Assembly (NCBI GenBank): GCA_020720785.1
Contig: DYOA01000010.1
Location: 8,162 to 72,161, forward strand
Source of the DNA: Leptospira biflexa
GTDB taxonomy: Bacteria; Spirochaetota; Leptospiria; Turneriellales; DYLW01
Length of the DNA stretch: 64,000 nucleotides
Direction of reading: 5' to 3'
Each line of letters opens with the position of its first letter. Position 1 is the stretch's first letter. A program made the translations under genes and the position numbers. The notes under the pieces were generated by a model. It saw only the letters and a list, made by a program, of their open reading frames with translations. It did no database searches and had not been told where the DNA came from. Shown here one piece after another: positions 50,196 to 61,538 of the stretch.

Positions 50196-51416
50196 ATGCT
50201 TGACAAAGAGAAAGTAATGGAAAATACAACGTGGAAAGAGATAAAAATGGCACAAGTGGAAAAAATGGGAAAATCCCCCGTAAAAGACGAAAAAAACCTG
50301 AAATCCAGAAAAGACGCTCTGGATTCCGCGCTGATGCAGATTGAAAAAAATTTTGGCAAAGGCGCCATCATGAAACTAAATGCGTCTGCGGATGTCTCCA
50401 TGCCCAGCATCCCCACCGGTGCTTTGCCACTGGACATTGCCCTGGGCATTGGCGGGGTACCGCGCGGAAGGATTGTGGAAGTGTACGGCCCGGAATCCTC
50501 CGGAAAGACAACCCTCACGCTGAATATTGTGGCACAGGCACAGAAACTGGGGGGCATTGCGGCTTTTATTGACGCGGAACACGCCCTGGATCCATCCTAT
50601 GCCAAACGCCTGGGTGTGGATATTGACGAACTGCTGGTATCCCAGCCGGATTCCGGAGAGCAGGCACTGGAAATAGCGGAAGCCCTTGTCCGGTCCAATG
50701 CCATCGACATTATTGTCATTGACTCAGTGGCGGCTCTGGTACCCCGTGCGGAAATTGAAGGGGAAATGGGAGACATGCAGGTGGGACTCCAAGCCAGGCT
50801 GATGAGTAAAGCCATGCGTAAGCTCACCGGAGCCATCCATAAAACCAATACCGTGATTATCTTTATCAACCAAATCCGGATGAAAATTGGTGTAATGTTT
50901 GGATCACCGGAGACCACCACCGGTGGTAATGCTCTCAAATTTTACTCATCGGTACGGATGGATATACGCCGGGTGGAAAGTATCATGAAGGGAGAAAACG
51001 CCATTGGGAACCGGGTCAGGGTAAAAGTAGTGAAAAATAAAGTGGCACCACCCTTCCGCAAGGCCGAATTTGACATTTATTTTGATGAAGGTTTCTCCCG
51101 GGAAGCCAATGTTCTGGATGAGGCGGTAAAACTCAAACTGGTAAAAAAATCCGGGACATGGTATTCCATGGACGATAACAAAATGGGCCAGGGCAAGGAC
51201 AACGCACGGATTTATCTACTGGAAAACCCGGAGGTTACGGACATGCTGGAAGTCCAGATTCTGCGTTTTTACGGTATTACCATACCGGATAACCTGACGG
51301 AAGTCGCTAAAAAGGTGAAACCATTGGAAGGGCTTGCCCTCCCGGATTTGGCAGACACTGAAAGCGGGGATGAGCCAGGCACAGATAAAGTGGAAGACCA
51401 GGAAAATTCCGGTTAA
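50196..51416 (+). CDS. recA: Recombinase RecA
   Basis: [96 protein letters not shown]; start chosen from aagga SD, 50169 also open. Confidence 0.97.
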   Translation: MLDKEKVMENTTWKEIKMAQVEKMGKSPVKDEKNLKSRKDALDSALMQIEKNFGKGAIMKLNASADVSMPSIPTGALPLDIALGIGGVPRGRIVEVYGPESSGKTTLTLNIVAQAQKLGGIAAFIDAEHALDPSYAKRLGVDIDELLVSQPDSGEQALEIAEALVRSNAIDIIVIDSVAALVPRAEIEGEMGDMQVGLQARLMSKAMRKLTGAIHKTNTVIIFINQIRMKIGVMFGSPETTTGGNALKFYSSVRMDIRRVESIMKGENAIGNRVRVKVVKNKVAPPFRKAEFDIYFDEGFSREANVLDEAVKLKLVKKSGTWYSMDDNKMGQGKDNARIYLLENPEVTDMLEVQILRFYGITIPDNLTEVAKKVKPLEGLALPDLADTESGDEPGTDKVEDQENSG

Positions 51417-51435
51417 ACCTTTGGTGTTGGATAAT

Positions 51436-51463
51436 AAAAAAAGCCGCGTCTGCGGCTTTTTTT
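51436..51463 (+). terminator. Intrinsic terminator, probably bidirectional
   Basis: AAAAAAA-GCCGC-GTCT-GCGGC-TTTTTTT between convergent recA and acyl-CoA dehydrogenase genes. Confidence 0.92.
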
Positions 51464-51484
51464 ACGTCATTAGGAAAAGTTGGG

Positions 51485-53281
51485 TTATTCGGTTTTATCC
51501 GGTTTATCCAGTTCCCCCTGCATGGACAGCAATTCCGATGTGCTTTTCACATAGGCCAGCATTTCATTGATGAAAATCTGGGCTTTGCGTTTTTTCATAT
51601 CCGGATTTTTCACCGCCATCTGGAGGAAAAGATGGGAGATGAAAACCAGAATGGCAGACCATACCACATTAAGGGCAAATTTTCCCTTGAAATCTGTGGA
51701 TTTATTCTTGAATTCCGCCACCATTTCCTTGATGATCTGTTCACCTTTGATCACCCGGCTCAGATAGGATTTCATGCTGTCTTCCAGTGGCAGATGTCCG
51801 CGCAGACTTTTCTGGTATTCCAGGAAAGTGCTGTTGTCTTTGGAATACCCCTCCAGCACCCCGCCAAGGGCTGCAACCACCTGGAGCTGGGATGTGCCCT
51901 CATAAATGGACAGGATTCTGGCGTCACGGTAAATCCGGGCTATATCAAATTCCTCGCTGTATCCCACTCCGCCAAAGACCTGGACTCCACGGTATGCATT
52001 CCGGTTGGCTTCTTCTGCCGCATAGAGTTTACTGAAAGGCGTGAGCACTTTGGCAAGCTTGGAATATTTTACATACTCTTCTGTTTTCTGGGCTTCTTTT
52101 TTACTCATTCCCTGATGCATAAATTTTTCTTCCAGCCCCTCATAAATATCCACCACCTGGGCAGTTTTATAAACCAGGGCACGGGATGCTTCTGTGGAAA
52201 TTTCCATTTCTTCCAGCATCTTTGCGACAGCCGGGATTTCTTTAATGAGCACCCCAAACTGAACCCGCTCATTGGCGTATTTCTGGGATTCTCTGAGGGC
52301 AATCTGGGACGCACCCACAGACTGAGCGGCCACCGTTAAGCGTGCGGCGTTCATCAGAGCCATGGTGTACTCAATCAGACCACGGCCTTCCACGCCCACC
52401 AGCTCTCCGGGAGAATTATCCAGGGATAACTGGACGGTGGGGGAAGAATGGATACCCAATTTATGTTCCAAAGAGACAATGTCTGCGTCTTTGGAATGGG
52501 TCAGCAATAACGAAAGACCTCCACCACCGGATTTGAAACTCCCGTCTGGTTTCTTTACGGTACGGGCGACAGTCAGAAAGATCTGCCCGCCTTCGCTGTG
52601 AGGGGCTCCGTGGGTGATCCACATTTTGGTGCCAGTCACCTTTGCACTGCCATCGTCTGCCACATCCCCTTTGGTCTGGGCATTCTGGAGGTCAGAGCCG
52701 TAATTGGGCTCTGTTAAGAGCATAGCAGCCCCCATTTCTCCGGAGGCAATTTTGGGAAGATATTTTTTATGCTGCTCTTCCGATCCGAATTTATAAATAA
52801 TATCTCCCAGATCCTGGGTGGCTGGCAGAGTACCCAGACCGATGTCCCCGGTGGAAACCAGTTCTGTGGCCATCATGTTTGCAGTATTGGGAATCTGCAT
52901 CCCGCCGTATTTCCGGGGAAGCAAAAGGCCCATATAACCGTTTTCTGTGAGGACCTGAACATTTTTTTTCATGGCTGCGGGAAAAATAACCTGGCCGTCT
53001 TTGAGCTTAAATCCCTCTTCTTCAATAAGGCGGGCATTTTTGAGGAATTCTTTGGAGGCCAGTTCCCCCAGACCAGAAAGGATGGTAGCATACATTTCCA
53101 TACCCTCTTCCACCGTCCCAAATGCGTAGGCAAAAGTTTCGTCTCCTGTTTCCTGGTATATTTTATAATCCTTAAAATCCTGTTCTCTTAATGGCACCAC
53201 GGTATTCCAGTCTACCATTTCCTGTAAATGGAACTGCATATCCGGATTTTCTTCAAAAAGATTACTACTGTCTATGGCCAT
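51485..53281 (-). CDS. Acyl-CoA dehydrogenase
   Basis: GYMGLLLPRKYGGMQIPNT, AAMLLTEPNYGSDLQNAQT, KVTGTKMWITHGAPH, NAYRGVQVFGGVGYSEEFDIARIYRDARILSIYEGTSQLQ. Confidence 0.94.
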   Translation of the reverse strand: MAIDSSNLFEENPDMQFHLQEMVDWNTVVPLREQDFKDYKIYQETGDETFAYAFGTVEEGMEMYATILSGLGELASKEFLKNARLIEEEGFKLKDGQVIFPAAMKKNVQVLTENGYMGLLLPRKYGGMQIPNTANMMATELVSTGDIGLGTLPATQDLGDIIYKFGSEEQHKKYLPKIASGEMGAAMLLTEPNYGSDLQNAQTKGDVADDGSAKVTGTKMWITHGAPHSEGGQIFLTVARTVKKPDGSFKSGGGGLSLLLTHSKDADIVSLEHKLGIHSSPTVQLSLDNSPGELVGVEGRGLIEYTMALMNAARLTVAAQSVGASQIALRESQKYANERVQFGVLIKEIPAVAKMLEEMEISTEASRALVYKTAQVVDIYEGLEEKFMHQGMSKKEAQKTEEYVKYSKLAKVLTPFSKLYAAEEANRNAYRGVQVFGGVGYSEEFDIARIYRDARILSIYEGTSQLQVVAALGGVLEGYSKDNSTFLEYQKSLRGHLPLEDSMKSYLSRVIKGEQIIKEMVAEFKNKSTDFKGKFALNVVWSAILVFISHLFLQMAVKNPDMKKRKAQIFINEMLAYVKSTSELLSMQGELDKPDKTE

Positions 53282-53384
53282 ATCCGCTCCTTTTTTATGT
53301 ATTCAATGAACCCATCCGTTTTCAGGAAAAATTCGATTCTTGTTCAAAAATGAAAAATCGCGTCCAGAGGACAACCAAATTATT

Positions 53385-54323
53385 CTATCGTACCCATCCC
53401 GGAGAGTGCTTCCATCGGCGGTGGATCCAGAAATACTGCTCCGGGTAGCGGGCACATTCTGTCTCCAGTGTAGAAACCCATTTCTGGGTCACTTCCTGGA
53501 TGACCACATCCTTGCTGCGGGATCCTTTGGGAACCGAGCCGGCGGGTAACACAGGAATTAAATTTACCTTATATTTGCCTTTTCCAATAAACACGCAACT
53601 GAAGACCATCAATTCCGCACCACTCAGATAGGTGAAGATGGCCGGACCTGCAAATGTGGACGCCTTTTTCCCAAAAAAGTCCACCAGGATTCCCGTCGCT
53701 CCGGCGTCCTGGTCTGCCACCAGTCCGATGATTTCTTTCTGCCGGAGGTGTTTCACCAGGCCGGACGATTCCTCCATAAAGAAATTTGTCCCTCCATAAG
53801 TTTTGCGACGTCTCAGGAGCATTTTGTCCACATAAGGGTTGGATAAATGTTTGGCCACAAAGCTTATGGACACCCCATAGCGATAGTAAAATGAAATGGC
53901 CAGCTCCCAGTTTCCCAGATGCCCTTCCAAGAGCACAATTCCGTTTTTCTGATTCTGAAAATGTTCATATAACCATGGACTGTCCGGGGCCATGTATTTA
54001 TCGATGAAGCGGGGGTTTTTGAACTTGCGGCTATGGAAAATTTCCATGGAGACCCTCAGGGAGTGGCGGAGATTGGTGCGGATGAAATCTTTTTCTTTTT
54101 TTGCCGACCATGCCTCATAGTCCGGGTCATTGGCGGCCAGCCACGGATAGTAAACCCTCTCCAGATTCGTTTTAATTCTCCGGGTGGCTCCGGGAAAAAG
54201 TGGCACAATAATCGCGGCTACCCATCCGGCCAGGGTATCCATAAAGGAGAAAGGAAGCAAACCAATCGCAGTGGAAACTACCAACACAATGGCGTATTCC
54301 AGGACATGGGAAACATTCTTCAT
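53385..54323 (-). CDS. LpxL/HtrB-like lysophospholipid acyltransferase
   Basis: GIVLLEGHLGNWELAISFYYRYGVSISFVAKHLSNPYVDKMLLRRRKTYG, GLVADQDAGATGILVDFFGKKASTFAGPA, YFWIHRRWKH. Confidence 0.88.
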   Translation of the reverse strand: MKNVSHVLEYAIVLVVSTAIGLLPFSFMDTLAGWVAAIIVPLFPGATRRIKTNLERVYYPWLAANDPDYEAWSAKKEKDFIRTNLRHSLRVSMEIFHSRKFKNPRFIDKYMAPDSPWLYEHFQNQKNGIVLLEGHLGNWELAISFYYRYGVSISFVAKHLSNPYVDKMLLRRRKTYGGTNFFMEESSGLVKHLRQKEIIGLVADQDAGATGILVDFFGKKASTFAGPAIFTYLSGAELMVFSCVFIGKGKYKVNLIPVLPAGSVPKGSRSKDVVIQEVTQKWVSTLETECARYPEQYFWIHRRWKHSPGWVR

Positions 54324-54481
54324 TGGCCAATGATGGAGAATCCATTCAGAGATAAAAGCTTTTTATGGACAGGAATCCGCAAGCCTCATCCCCATTCTTC
54401 CTGTCGCATCGTTATGAAACCAAAGACCTCATGGCCAGACGGATTCCCTGCAGAAAATGAATTCTGCATAAGAACCCCCCC

Positions 54482-56017
54482 TCACAGAATCCGGGAAACA
54501 TCCCGGAAGCCGGTCCTCCACACCGGAATGCCGCAGAAATGGCTTCCCTCCGGGCAACGTGGTTTCTGGGAATGGCGGATCACGCAGGGCGGGCCAATGT
54601 GTGCCGCCGCGTCCGGAAATATTTTTTCCATTTCACTGATATCATCCAGAGAGCTGGCAAAAATTTCCTCCTGGGCATTCAGACAGGTACGGGTTTTCCA
54701 TTTATGGAAAAACGCCAGGGCACTGCCGGTTTCATAATACCGGACGGGAAATGCATTGGGCAGAAGATACACCAGAGCATCCAGGGAAAATCCGCTCCGG
54801 TGCAGCCGGGAGATCCTGCCAAAATGATGCTCCATCCATCGGCCATAAAAATCCCGCAAAGGTGGATGGGAAAGATACAGGGCGGGAGTGATGAAATCCG
54901 GCTCCAGAGTCATAGTATCCTTCAGGAAAGGCCGGGAGCCTGCCAATGTGCGGTGCCGCTGTGCCTGGGAATCTGCAGAATGGGAAATCTTTCTCTGGAA
55001 TGTGAACGTAAACTGATTCAAAAGATTTGCCTCCGGATCCAAACTCACGGGAAAAACCACATCGGATAGAAGCGGATTTTCCACGGCATCCAAGAGGGAA
55101 GCTAAGGTTTTGGGATCAAATCCCGGATGGGCGTTCAATATGAACTCCGCCCGTGGATAATCCACCATACGGGATCGTTTTCCCGCAAGAGAGGAATCAA
55201 AGGCTTTATTCATTTCCATCGCCCGATGAATCGTGTCCGTGTCAGAAGCAACCTGGAGAGGGGGAAGCGGTTCCGGCAGCTCGGCCACCATTTCCGGGGA
55301 AATCTTTGTTGCTTCCGCAATCATCTTTAAAACCAGAATTTTCCATTCTGCCAGAGGAAACCGGTTTAGCATGGTATAATAGCGAAGCAGCGTGAGATTG
55401 CTGATGGTGTGGTAAAGGTATGTGCCGGTGGCAATGGGCAAAACATAGCGGGCGGTTTCCATCGCCTTTTTCTGTATTTCCTTCTGGTATTTGGATGGAT
55501 CTGCCGCCCGGACCCTATGGATTCGAAAATACTCCCGCTCCACCACCGGAATGCTCAAGCGGATGAGCTCACGGTAACGTTCCAGGGATTCCGCCATAAA
55601 GGAATGGATTTCCGGACGGTTCAATTCCTCCGGGAGATGGTACCAGTCACCATTATCTTTTACTTCCACATAGCGCTGGGACACCTGCTCTGAGTTGTAG
55701 TAAGGATGGAAATGGAGATTTTGCCATACCAGGTACCGGCTCACCCCGGAAATGCTGAATATGAAATGGGAATGCTGCCGGGTGGTCAGGTGGCCGGCCT
55801 TCAGGGTGGAGCGGGCTATTTTTTCCGCTGACTCCTTCTCTTTGGGGTCATTGGTAATTTCCTGAGGGGTAATTATACCACGGGAAGAGTAGCAGGTGCG
55901 GGCGGAGGCAATTCCAATCTCATAAGGATTCCGGGGGGCGGAGACTATTTTTACCTGGATATTCCCGGTTTCCATGAGGGCCGCATACTTTTTATAATTT
56001 TCCTCCAAGTGTCCCAT
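54482..56017 (-). CDS. ThyX-like flavin-dependent thymidylate synthase, two tandem ThyX-like domains
   Basis: N-half TTRQHSHFIFSISGVSRYLVWQNLHFHPYYNSEQVSQRYVEV; C-half NLLNQFTFTFQRKISHSADSQAQRHRTLAGSRP. Confidence 0.8.
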   Translation of the reverse strand: MGHLEENYKKYAALMETGNIQVKIVSAPRNPYEIGIASARTCYSSRGIITPQEITNDPKEKESAEKIARSTLKAGHLTTRQHSHFIFSISGVSRYLVWQNLHFHPYYNSEQVSQRYVEVKDNGDWYHLPEELNRPEIHSFMAESLERYRELIRLSIPVVEREYFRIHRVRAADPSKYQKEIQKKAMETARYVLPIATGTYLYHTISNLTLLRYYTMLNRFPLAEWKILVLKMIAEATKISPEMVAELPEPLPPLQVASDTDTIHRAMEMNKAFDSSLAGKRSRMVDYPRAEFILNAHPGFDPKTLASLLDAVENPLLSDVVFPVSLDPEANLLNQFTFTFQRKISHSADSQAQRHRTLAGSRPFLKDTMTLEPDFITPALYLSHPPLRDFYGRWMEHHFGRISRLHRSGFSLDALVYLLPNAFPVRYYETGSALAFFHKWKTRTCLNAQEEIFASSLDDISEMEKIFPDAAAHIGPPCVIRHSQKPRCPEGSHFCGIPVWRTGFRDVSRIL

Positions 56018-56119
56018 TCCCCATCTTTTTTTTATCCGGCATCTGGAAAATCTTTTTATCTCCGGCGATGTTAGTTTTTTTGTTTTCTTTACGTCTTATG
56101 TTTCAGGATAAGGATAATA

Positions 56120-57763
56120 ATGCAGGATTGGTATTATATTAAAGTGGGTCCGGAGAAACCGTTCCGGGTTTTGTATGAAGAAGACCAGATAAAATTATCC
56201 ATTCCTTATCCGCAGAATGTTGTCCTTCCCGGAGATAAAATTGTTGTTCAGGAAATTGCCGGAACGGAAAATGATACTGCCCGCTTTGGGGAACCCATTG
56301 AAAAAAATCCCCACCGCTCCATCCGTTTTGATGAGAAAAAGATTTATATCAACACTTCAGAGAAATCCCTCAATTCCCTGGTCTATGGATATGCCGGATA
56401 TATGGGAGATGAGATTTCTGTCATTTCCCCTGTTATTCTGAACCAGAAAAAAACTAAGGCCTGGCTGATTGTGGTAGCCAATCGGGATGGGAAAATGCCA
56501 ACCCTGGATCAGGTGCTGTCCATAATATCAGAGGAAAGACTTTTATCTTTTATTTCCAAAGAAAAACTGGGAAGTGATTTAAGCAAAGCAGAAGCGGGAA
56601 AACCCTATAAACTTTTGATTGCGGAGGGCAAAGAACCTCTGGACGGGTATCCGGCCTATGTGGAAACAGAAATAAAAGTGGAAAAAAAGGCCGGAACCCT
56701 GAAAGAGGACGGGACAATCGATTTCAAAGAACGGCAGTCCATTGTGGAAGTCCATAAAGATATGGAGATTGGCATATTTCATCCGGATCAGAAAAATGAA
56801 AACGGAAGGGATGTATACGGAAGCGAAATTGAAACAGTCTTTGAGCCCCGTGGTCCAGTTTTAGGGGAAAACCTGTATCTGGCAGAAGAGAACGGGAAAC
56901 AGGTTGTCAAAAGCAAGGTCAATGGGTATGTGTATCTCACCAAACGCAGTATTTCCATACGGGAAAACCTGGAAATCAATGGGGATATTGATTATGAAAT
57001 TGGTAATGTGAAATTCCTGGGAGATATCACCATTAAAGGTGGAGTCATCAACGGATTTGAGGTATACAGCTTTGGCTCCATGACTGTCCACGGCCCATGC
57101 AAAGGAGCCCATCTTTTCTCATCCAAGGATATGACCCTGAAAGGCGGAGCCATTGGGGATGGAAAAGAAGACAGAATTAAAGTGATGGGAAACCTCCACG
57201 CCGCTTATCTGCAGAATGCCAAAGTGGAAGTAATGGGGGATCTGACCGTGGACGATTATATATACAACAGCGAAGTATACTGTAATGGAAGCGTGGAAAT
57301 TACCAATAAAAAGGGCCTTGTGGTGGGTGGAATCCTTGCCGCCAAAAGAAAAATTGTGGTCAACGAAGCCGGAAATGAAGCCTGTATGCCCACTAAATTT
57401 ATCTGTGGCATAGATTTGGAATTTTCTGATAAAATGGAGGCTAAAAAGAAAGAAATGGAAGGCCTTGTGGAAAGAAGAGAAAAATTAATTTCCCAAGCTA
57501 AGCATAAATTCAGCCCCCTCATGTTCAGAAGCCCCAAAGAATATATCCAGAGGATGGAAAAAAGCCAGCAGATGCTGGCGGTTCAGGTGCTCCAGCAGAT
57601 ATCCAATCTGGGAAAGTCCATCCTGGCATTGGAAACAGAAATTGATAAACTGGAGAAAAACGGCCCCCAGTTTGATTTCAAGCCGGAAGTGAAAATTCTG
57701 AAGAAAAAACATAACTGCGTGGTAATTGATTATCCATCGCTGAAATCCAAAGAAAAAACCTGA
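56120..57763 (+). CDS. FapA-domain (DUF342) protein
   Basis: GREVYGSEIET-type motif (GRDVYGSEIET), NLEINGDIDYEIGNVKFLGDITIKGGVINGFEVYSFGSMTVHGPCKGAHLFSSKDMTLKGGAIG. Confidence 0.9.
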   Translation: MQDWYYIKVGPEKPFRVLYEEDQIKLSIPYPQNVVLPGDKIVVQEIAGTENDTARFGEPIEKNPHRSIRFDEKKIYINTSEKSLNSLVYGYAGYMGDEISVISPVILNQKKTKAWLIVVANRDGKMPTLDQVLSIISEERLLSFISKEKLGSDLSKAEAGKPYKLLIAEGKEPLDGYPAYVETEIKVEKKAGTLKEDGTIDFKERQSIVEVHKDMEIGIFHPDQKNENGRDVYGSEIETVFEPRGPVLGENLYLAEENGKQVVKSKVNGYVYLTKRSISIRENLEINGDIDYEIGNVKFLGDITIKGGVINGFEVYSFGSMTVHGPCKGAHLFSSKDMTLKGGAIGDGKEDRIKVMGNLHAAYLQNAKVEVMGDLTVDDYIYNSEVYCNGSVEITNKKGLVVGGILAAKRKIVVNEAGNEACMPTKFICGIDLEFSDKMEAKKKEMEGLVERREKLISQAKHKFSPLMFRSPKEYIQRMEKSQQMLAVQVLQQISNLGKSILALETEIDKLEKNGPQFDFKPEVKILKKKHNCVVIDYPSLKSKEKT

Positions 57764-57765
57764 AT

Positions 57766-60318
57766 TTATCCGGATACAACCAGATTCACCAGTTTGCCGG
57801 GAACATATATTTCCTTCTTGATACTTTTATTTTCCAGAAGAGATATAATTTTTTCTGTTTTTTTAGCAAGAGCAATCACCTCATCCTGGGGCAAAGACAC
57901 CGGTATAATAATTTTATCCCGCAGTTTTCCGTTGATCTGCACCACCACGGTAATTTCATCATCCTGGATGTACTTCTCTGAAAACCGTGGCCAGGACAAA
58001 TCTTCTTCGGTTTGCATTCCCATCCGGCTCAGAAGCTCCAGAGCGATGTGCGGAGCAAACGGCATGAGCAATACCAGAAAACGGGAGAGGGAGCAGGAGA
58101 GCAGCTCCTTTTCTTCCTCAGAAAATGTTTCCTCCTGCATATCTTCCTTAAAATAGTGATTGTAATACACATTCATCATTTCCATTAATCGGGCGATGGA
58201 AGTGTTATAAGAGAAATTTTCCAAGTCCTGTGTAATTTTCTTTATGCTACGGTGGATCTCTTTTCTGATGATGGAAGGTTTCTCGGCCAGATCACCCCCC
58301 AGAGTAAACTCCAGAGACCGAAGATATTTGGAGGAATAACGGATATCCTTCCGGTCAATGAGGGGAGTTATGAATCTATATAACCGGCGGACAAAGCGAA
58401 AGGCTCCCTCCACCCCGGAATCTGACCAGTCCAGATCCTTTTCCGGAGGAGCAGCAAAATAGGTGAAAATACGGACAGTATCCGCTCCGTATTTCTCAAT
58501 CAGATCATTGGGGTCCACAATATTCCCCAGGGATTTACTCATTTTAGCACCATCTTTGATCACCATTCCCTGGGTGAGCAGTTTTGTGAAGGGTTCTTTC
58601 TCCCGGACCATTCCCAGTCTCTCCAGCACCCGGGTAAAGAAACGGGCATACAAAAGATGCATATTGGCATGTTCAATCCCACCAATGTACTGATCCACCG
58701 GCATGAAGCGGGCAGACAGAGAGGAATCAATCATGGTATCCTTATTATGTGGATTCAGGTAACGGTAAAAATACCAACTGGAATCCACAAAGGTGTCCAT
58801 GGTGTCCGTCTCCCGCCGTGCTTTGCCTCCGCATTGGGGGCAGGTGGTTTCCACAAATTCCTTATGCTCCGGAAGCGGAGAAACATTGCCCCGGAAATCC
58901 ACATTTTCCGGCAACACCACCGGCAGGTCATCCAATCGGACGGGGACAATTCCGCAATGATCGCAGTAAACCACCGGGATGGGGGTTCCCCAATAACGCT
59001 GGCGACTCAGAAGCCAGTCCCGGATGCGGTAGTTTATGTTCCTTTCACCCTGACCTTTCTGTTCCAGAAAATCGGCCATTTTTTCTTTTGCTTCATTACT
59101 GGTCATACCGGAGAAATCTCCGGAATTCACCAGAACGCCGTATTCTGTCCATGCCTGGGTCAAAGGCTCCGGCAGGCCTTCTCCGGAGGGGACAATCACC
59201 ACTTTTATGGGTAAATTATATTTCTGTGCAAATTCAAAATCCCGCTGGTCATGTGCCGGAACAGCCATCACCGCTCCTGTCCCGTACTGCGGGAGAACAA
59301 AGTTTGCGGTAAAAATGGGAATCTCATCCCCGTTGAATGAGGAAAGGCAGGTGAGTCCGGTAAAAACCCCTTCTTTGAGATTGGGATTTTCCCTGTCCAT
59401 GTCGCTCATGTTATGTACTTTATGGATGAAATCCTCCACAACTTTCTTGTGGCTGGGATCTGTTATCTGTTTCAATATGGGATGCTCCGGGGCCACGGCC
59501 ATATAGCTTACGCCATAAACGGTGTCTATCCGTGTGGTAAAAATTTCCAGGTATTCATATCCCGGAAGCTTTGCCTTGAGAGGAAATTTTGCCCGCACGC
59601 CGGTGGATTTCCCAATCCAGTTTTTCTGCATGGCCAGCACCCGCCCCGGCCAGCCCGCCTCCAACTCTTTATGTCCATCCAAGAGCTCTTCTGCAAATTC
59701 TGTTATTTTAAAAAACCACTGGGAGAGATCTTTTTTCTCCACCAATGTATCCTCATGCCGCCAGCATTTTCCATCCACAACCTGCTCATTGGCCAGAACA
59801 GTATTGCACTTGGGACACCAATTGACAGATGCTTCTTTTTTATATGCCAAGCCCTTTTCCAGCATTTTGATAAATATATATTGGTTCCATTTATAATACT
59901 CCGGAGTACAGGTGGCCAGCTCCCGGCTCCAGTCATAGGAGAGTCCCATTCTGCGGAGCTGGGATTTCATGGTTTCAATATTCTCAAAAGTCCATTGGGC
60001 GGGATGGAGGTTATTCTTTATCGCGGCGTTTTCCGCAGGCAGGCCAAAGGAGTCCCAACCCATGGGATGCAGAACATTGAAGCCACGCAATCTTTTATAT
60101 CTTGCCAACGCATCGCCAATGGAATAATTCCGGACGTGACCCATGTGTATCCGGCCGGAGGGATAGGGGAACATTACCAGAACATAGTATTTTTCGCGGG
60201 CGTCATCATCGGAAAAACTGTATGTTTTCTGTTCATCCCAGCGGGAAATCCAGCTATTCTCATAGGAGTGGATTACATCTCTGGTTAATACATATTTATC
60301 TTTCGCAGCATCATCCAT
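57766..60318 (-). CDS. leuS: Leucyl-tRNA synthetase
   Basis: [55 protein letters not shown]; start may instead be 60372. Confidence 0.96.
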   Translation of the reverse strand: MDDAAKDKYVLTRDVIHSYENSWISRWDEQKTYSFSDDDAREKYYVLVMFPYPSGRIHMGHVRNYSIGDALARYKRLRGFNVLHPMGWDSFGLPAENAAIKNNLHPAQWTFENIETMKSQLRRMGLSYDWSRELATCTPEYYKWNQYIFIKMLEKGLAYKKEASVNWCPKCNTVLANEQVVDGKCWRHEDTLVEKKDLSQWFFKITEFAEELLDGHKELEAGWPGRVLAMQKNWIGKSTGVRAKFPLKAKLPGYEYLEIFTTRIDTVYGVSYMAVAPEHPILKQITDPSHKKVVEDFIHKVHNMSDMDRENPNLKEGVFTGLTCLSSFNGDEIPIFTANFVLPQYGTGAVMAVPAHDQRDFEFAQKYNLPIKVVIVPSGEGLPEPLTQAWTEYGVLVNSGDFSGMTSNEAKEKMADFLEQKGQGERNINYRIRDWLLSRQRYWGTPIPVVYCDHCGIVPVRLDDLPVVLPENVDFRGNVSPLPEHKEFVETTCPQCGGKARRETDTMDTFVDSSWYFYRYLNPHNKDTMIDSSLSARFMPVDQYIGGIEHANMHLLYARFFTRVLERLGMVREKEPFTKLLTQGMVIKDGAKMSKSLGNIVDPNDLIEKYGADTVRIFTYFAAPPEKDLDWSDSGVEGAFRFVRRLYRFITPLIDRKDIRYSSKYLRSLEFTLGGDLAEKPSIIRKEIHRSIKKITQDLENFSYNTSIARLMEMMNVYYNHYFKEDMQEETFSEEEKELLSCSLSRFLVLLMPFAPHIALELLSRMGMQTEEDLSWPRFSEKYIQDDEITVVVQINGKLRDKIIIPVSLPQDEVIALAKKTEKIISLLENKSIKKEIYVPGKLVNLVVSG

Positions 60319-60436
60319 TATTTCTGTTAAAATTCCCAAACCTGCCGTCAAGCCAAATCCGCCCTCAGACATGGCGGTTCCGGCGGATCATTAATCCACA
60401 CAATTCCCACAGAGAGGGGGGAATTACCAATCGGTC

Positions 60437-60469
60437 CCGGAAGAAAGATTTTAACTCTCTTTCTTCCGG
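60437..60469 (-). terminator. Perfect 12-bp stem inverted repeat; candidate terminator of the M23 gene or leuS leader structure
   Basis: CCGGAAGAAAGA-TTTTAACTC-TCTTTCTTCCGG; no clear U-tract. Confidence 0.5.
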
Positions 60470-60481
60470 CAACAAAACCGC

Positions 60482-61384
60482 TCAATGGGTACAGTGCATT
60501 CCCGCTTTGCGGTAAATGGAACCATATTTTTTATCATACCAGTAATCGGCAGCGGTCCCCGGCATATTCATATCTCCCCATGTTTTGACAATGCAGTTCA
60601 CTCCATCAAAGTGCCCTTGACTGCATTTTCCCCGTTTGGCTTTTGTATATACATTGCCATGCTTACCATCATACCAGTAATCATCTTTATCACCAGAAAG
60701 GGACAGTTTCTCCCAGGTATATACCTGGCAGTTCACCCCATCAAAATTCCCCGTTTGGCAGGAAACGCACCATGGATGGTATGCCCGATATTTCTGCCCC
60801 TTCTGGAGCTCTTCCACCATATTGGGATTGGTTAGAAATTTCAGCGGAAGGGTTACATCTCCCGCCCCCGATACATGGAAATGGAGATGGGGATCCGTGG
60901 TCCACCCGGTATTTCCGCTGGATCCAATCCGGTCACCCACCATGACATCCTGCCCTTCCCGGACGGTCACAGAATTATAGGCAAGATGCAGATAATTCGC
61001 GAACGTGCCGTCTGAATGCCGGATGATCACAAAATTGGCATCGTTCATATAGCTCTGGCTGGCCCCACCCCGGTTGGAATCTGCCTTGATTTTGACAACC
61101 TTTCCGGATCTGGCCGCATACAATGGGGTGCCCACTGGCATGAGCCAGTCATAGGCATATTTGCCTGCATGCCAGCCATAGCCATTTGGACCATTTGCCA
61201 TAACAAATTCCGTCCCCTGGCGGTATGGGAAAAGATATGCATCCTGCGGTATTTGATTATCCCGCCGCAGATTATTATTTCCTGCAATGTCATTGGAGAT
61301 TTTACGGAAATTACCCACCTGGGCTATAATTTCCGCAGAAACCAAGCTGAATGTGACAAGTAAAAGTAAACTACGATATTTCAT
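60482..61384 (-). CDS. M23 (LytM-like) peptidase with two C-terminal Cys/Trp-rich repeats
   Basis: Signal peptide; GYGWHAGKYAYDWLMPVGTPLYAARSGKVVKI, DGTFANYLHL, GSSGNTGWTTDPHLHFHVSG. Confidence 0.9.
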   Translation of the reverse strand: MKYRSLLLLVTFSLVSAEIIAQVGNFRKISNDIAGNNNLRRDNQIPQDAYLFPYRQGTEFVMANGPNGYGWHAGKYAYDWLMPVGTPLYAARSGKVVKIKADSNRGGASQSYMNDANFVIIRHSDGTFANYLHLAYNSVTVREGQDVMVGDRIGSSGNTGWTTDPHLHFHVSGAGDVTLPLKFLTNPNMVEELQKGQKYRAYHPWCVSCQTGNFDGVNCQVYTWEKLSLSGDKDDYWYDGKHGNVYTKAKRGKCSQGHFDGVNCIVKTWGDMNMPGTAADYWYDKKYGSIYRKAGMHCTH

Positions 61385-61538
61385 AAGCCCTCCTTTCTGC
61401 TGGATAATGATATTTTTTTCTTATCATTGTCAAACCAGAAACATAATTATGAAAAATCCCCGTTTTAGCGTTGACCTGACCATGAAATTCCAATATCCGG
61501 TAGTATGGAATGGGTTTGCAAAATCGAATGGAGGAAAT

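Noticed and set aside
58657-60288. Plus-strand ORFs of 185-291 aa
   Set aside because: Antisense to leuS; shadow ORFs
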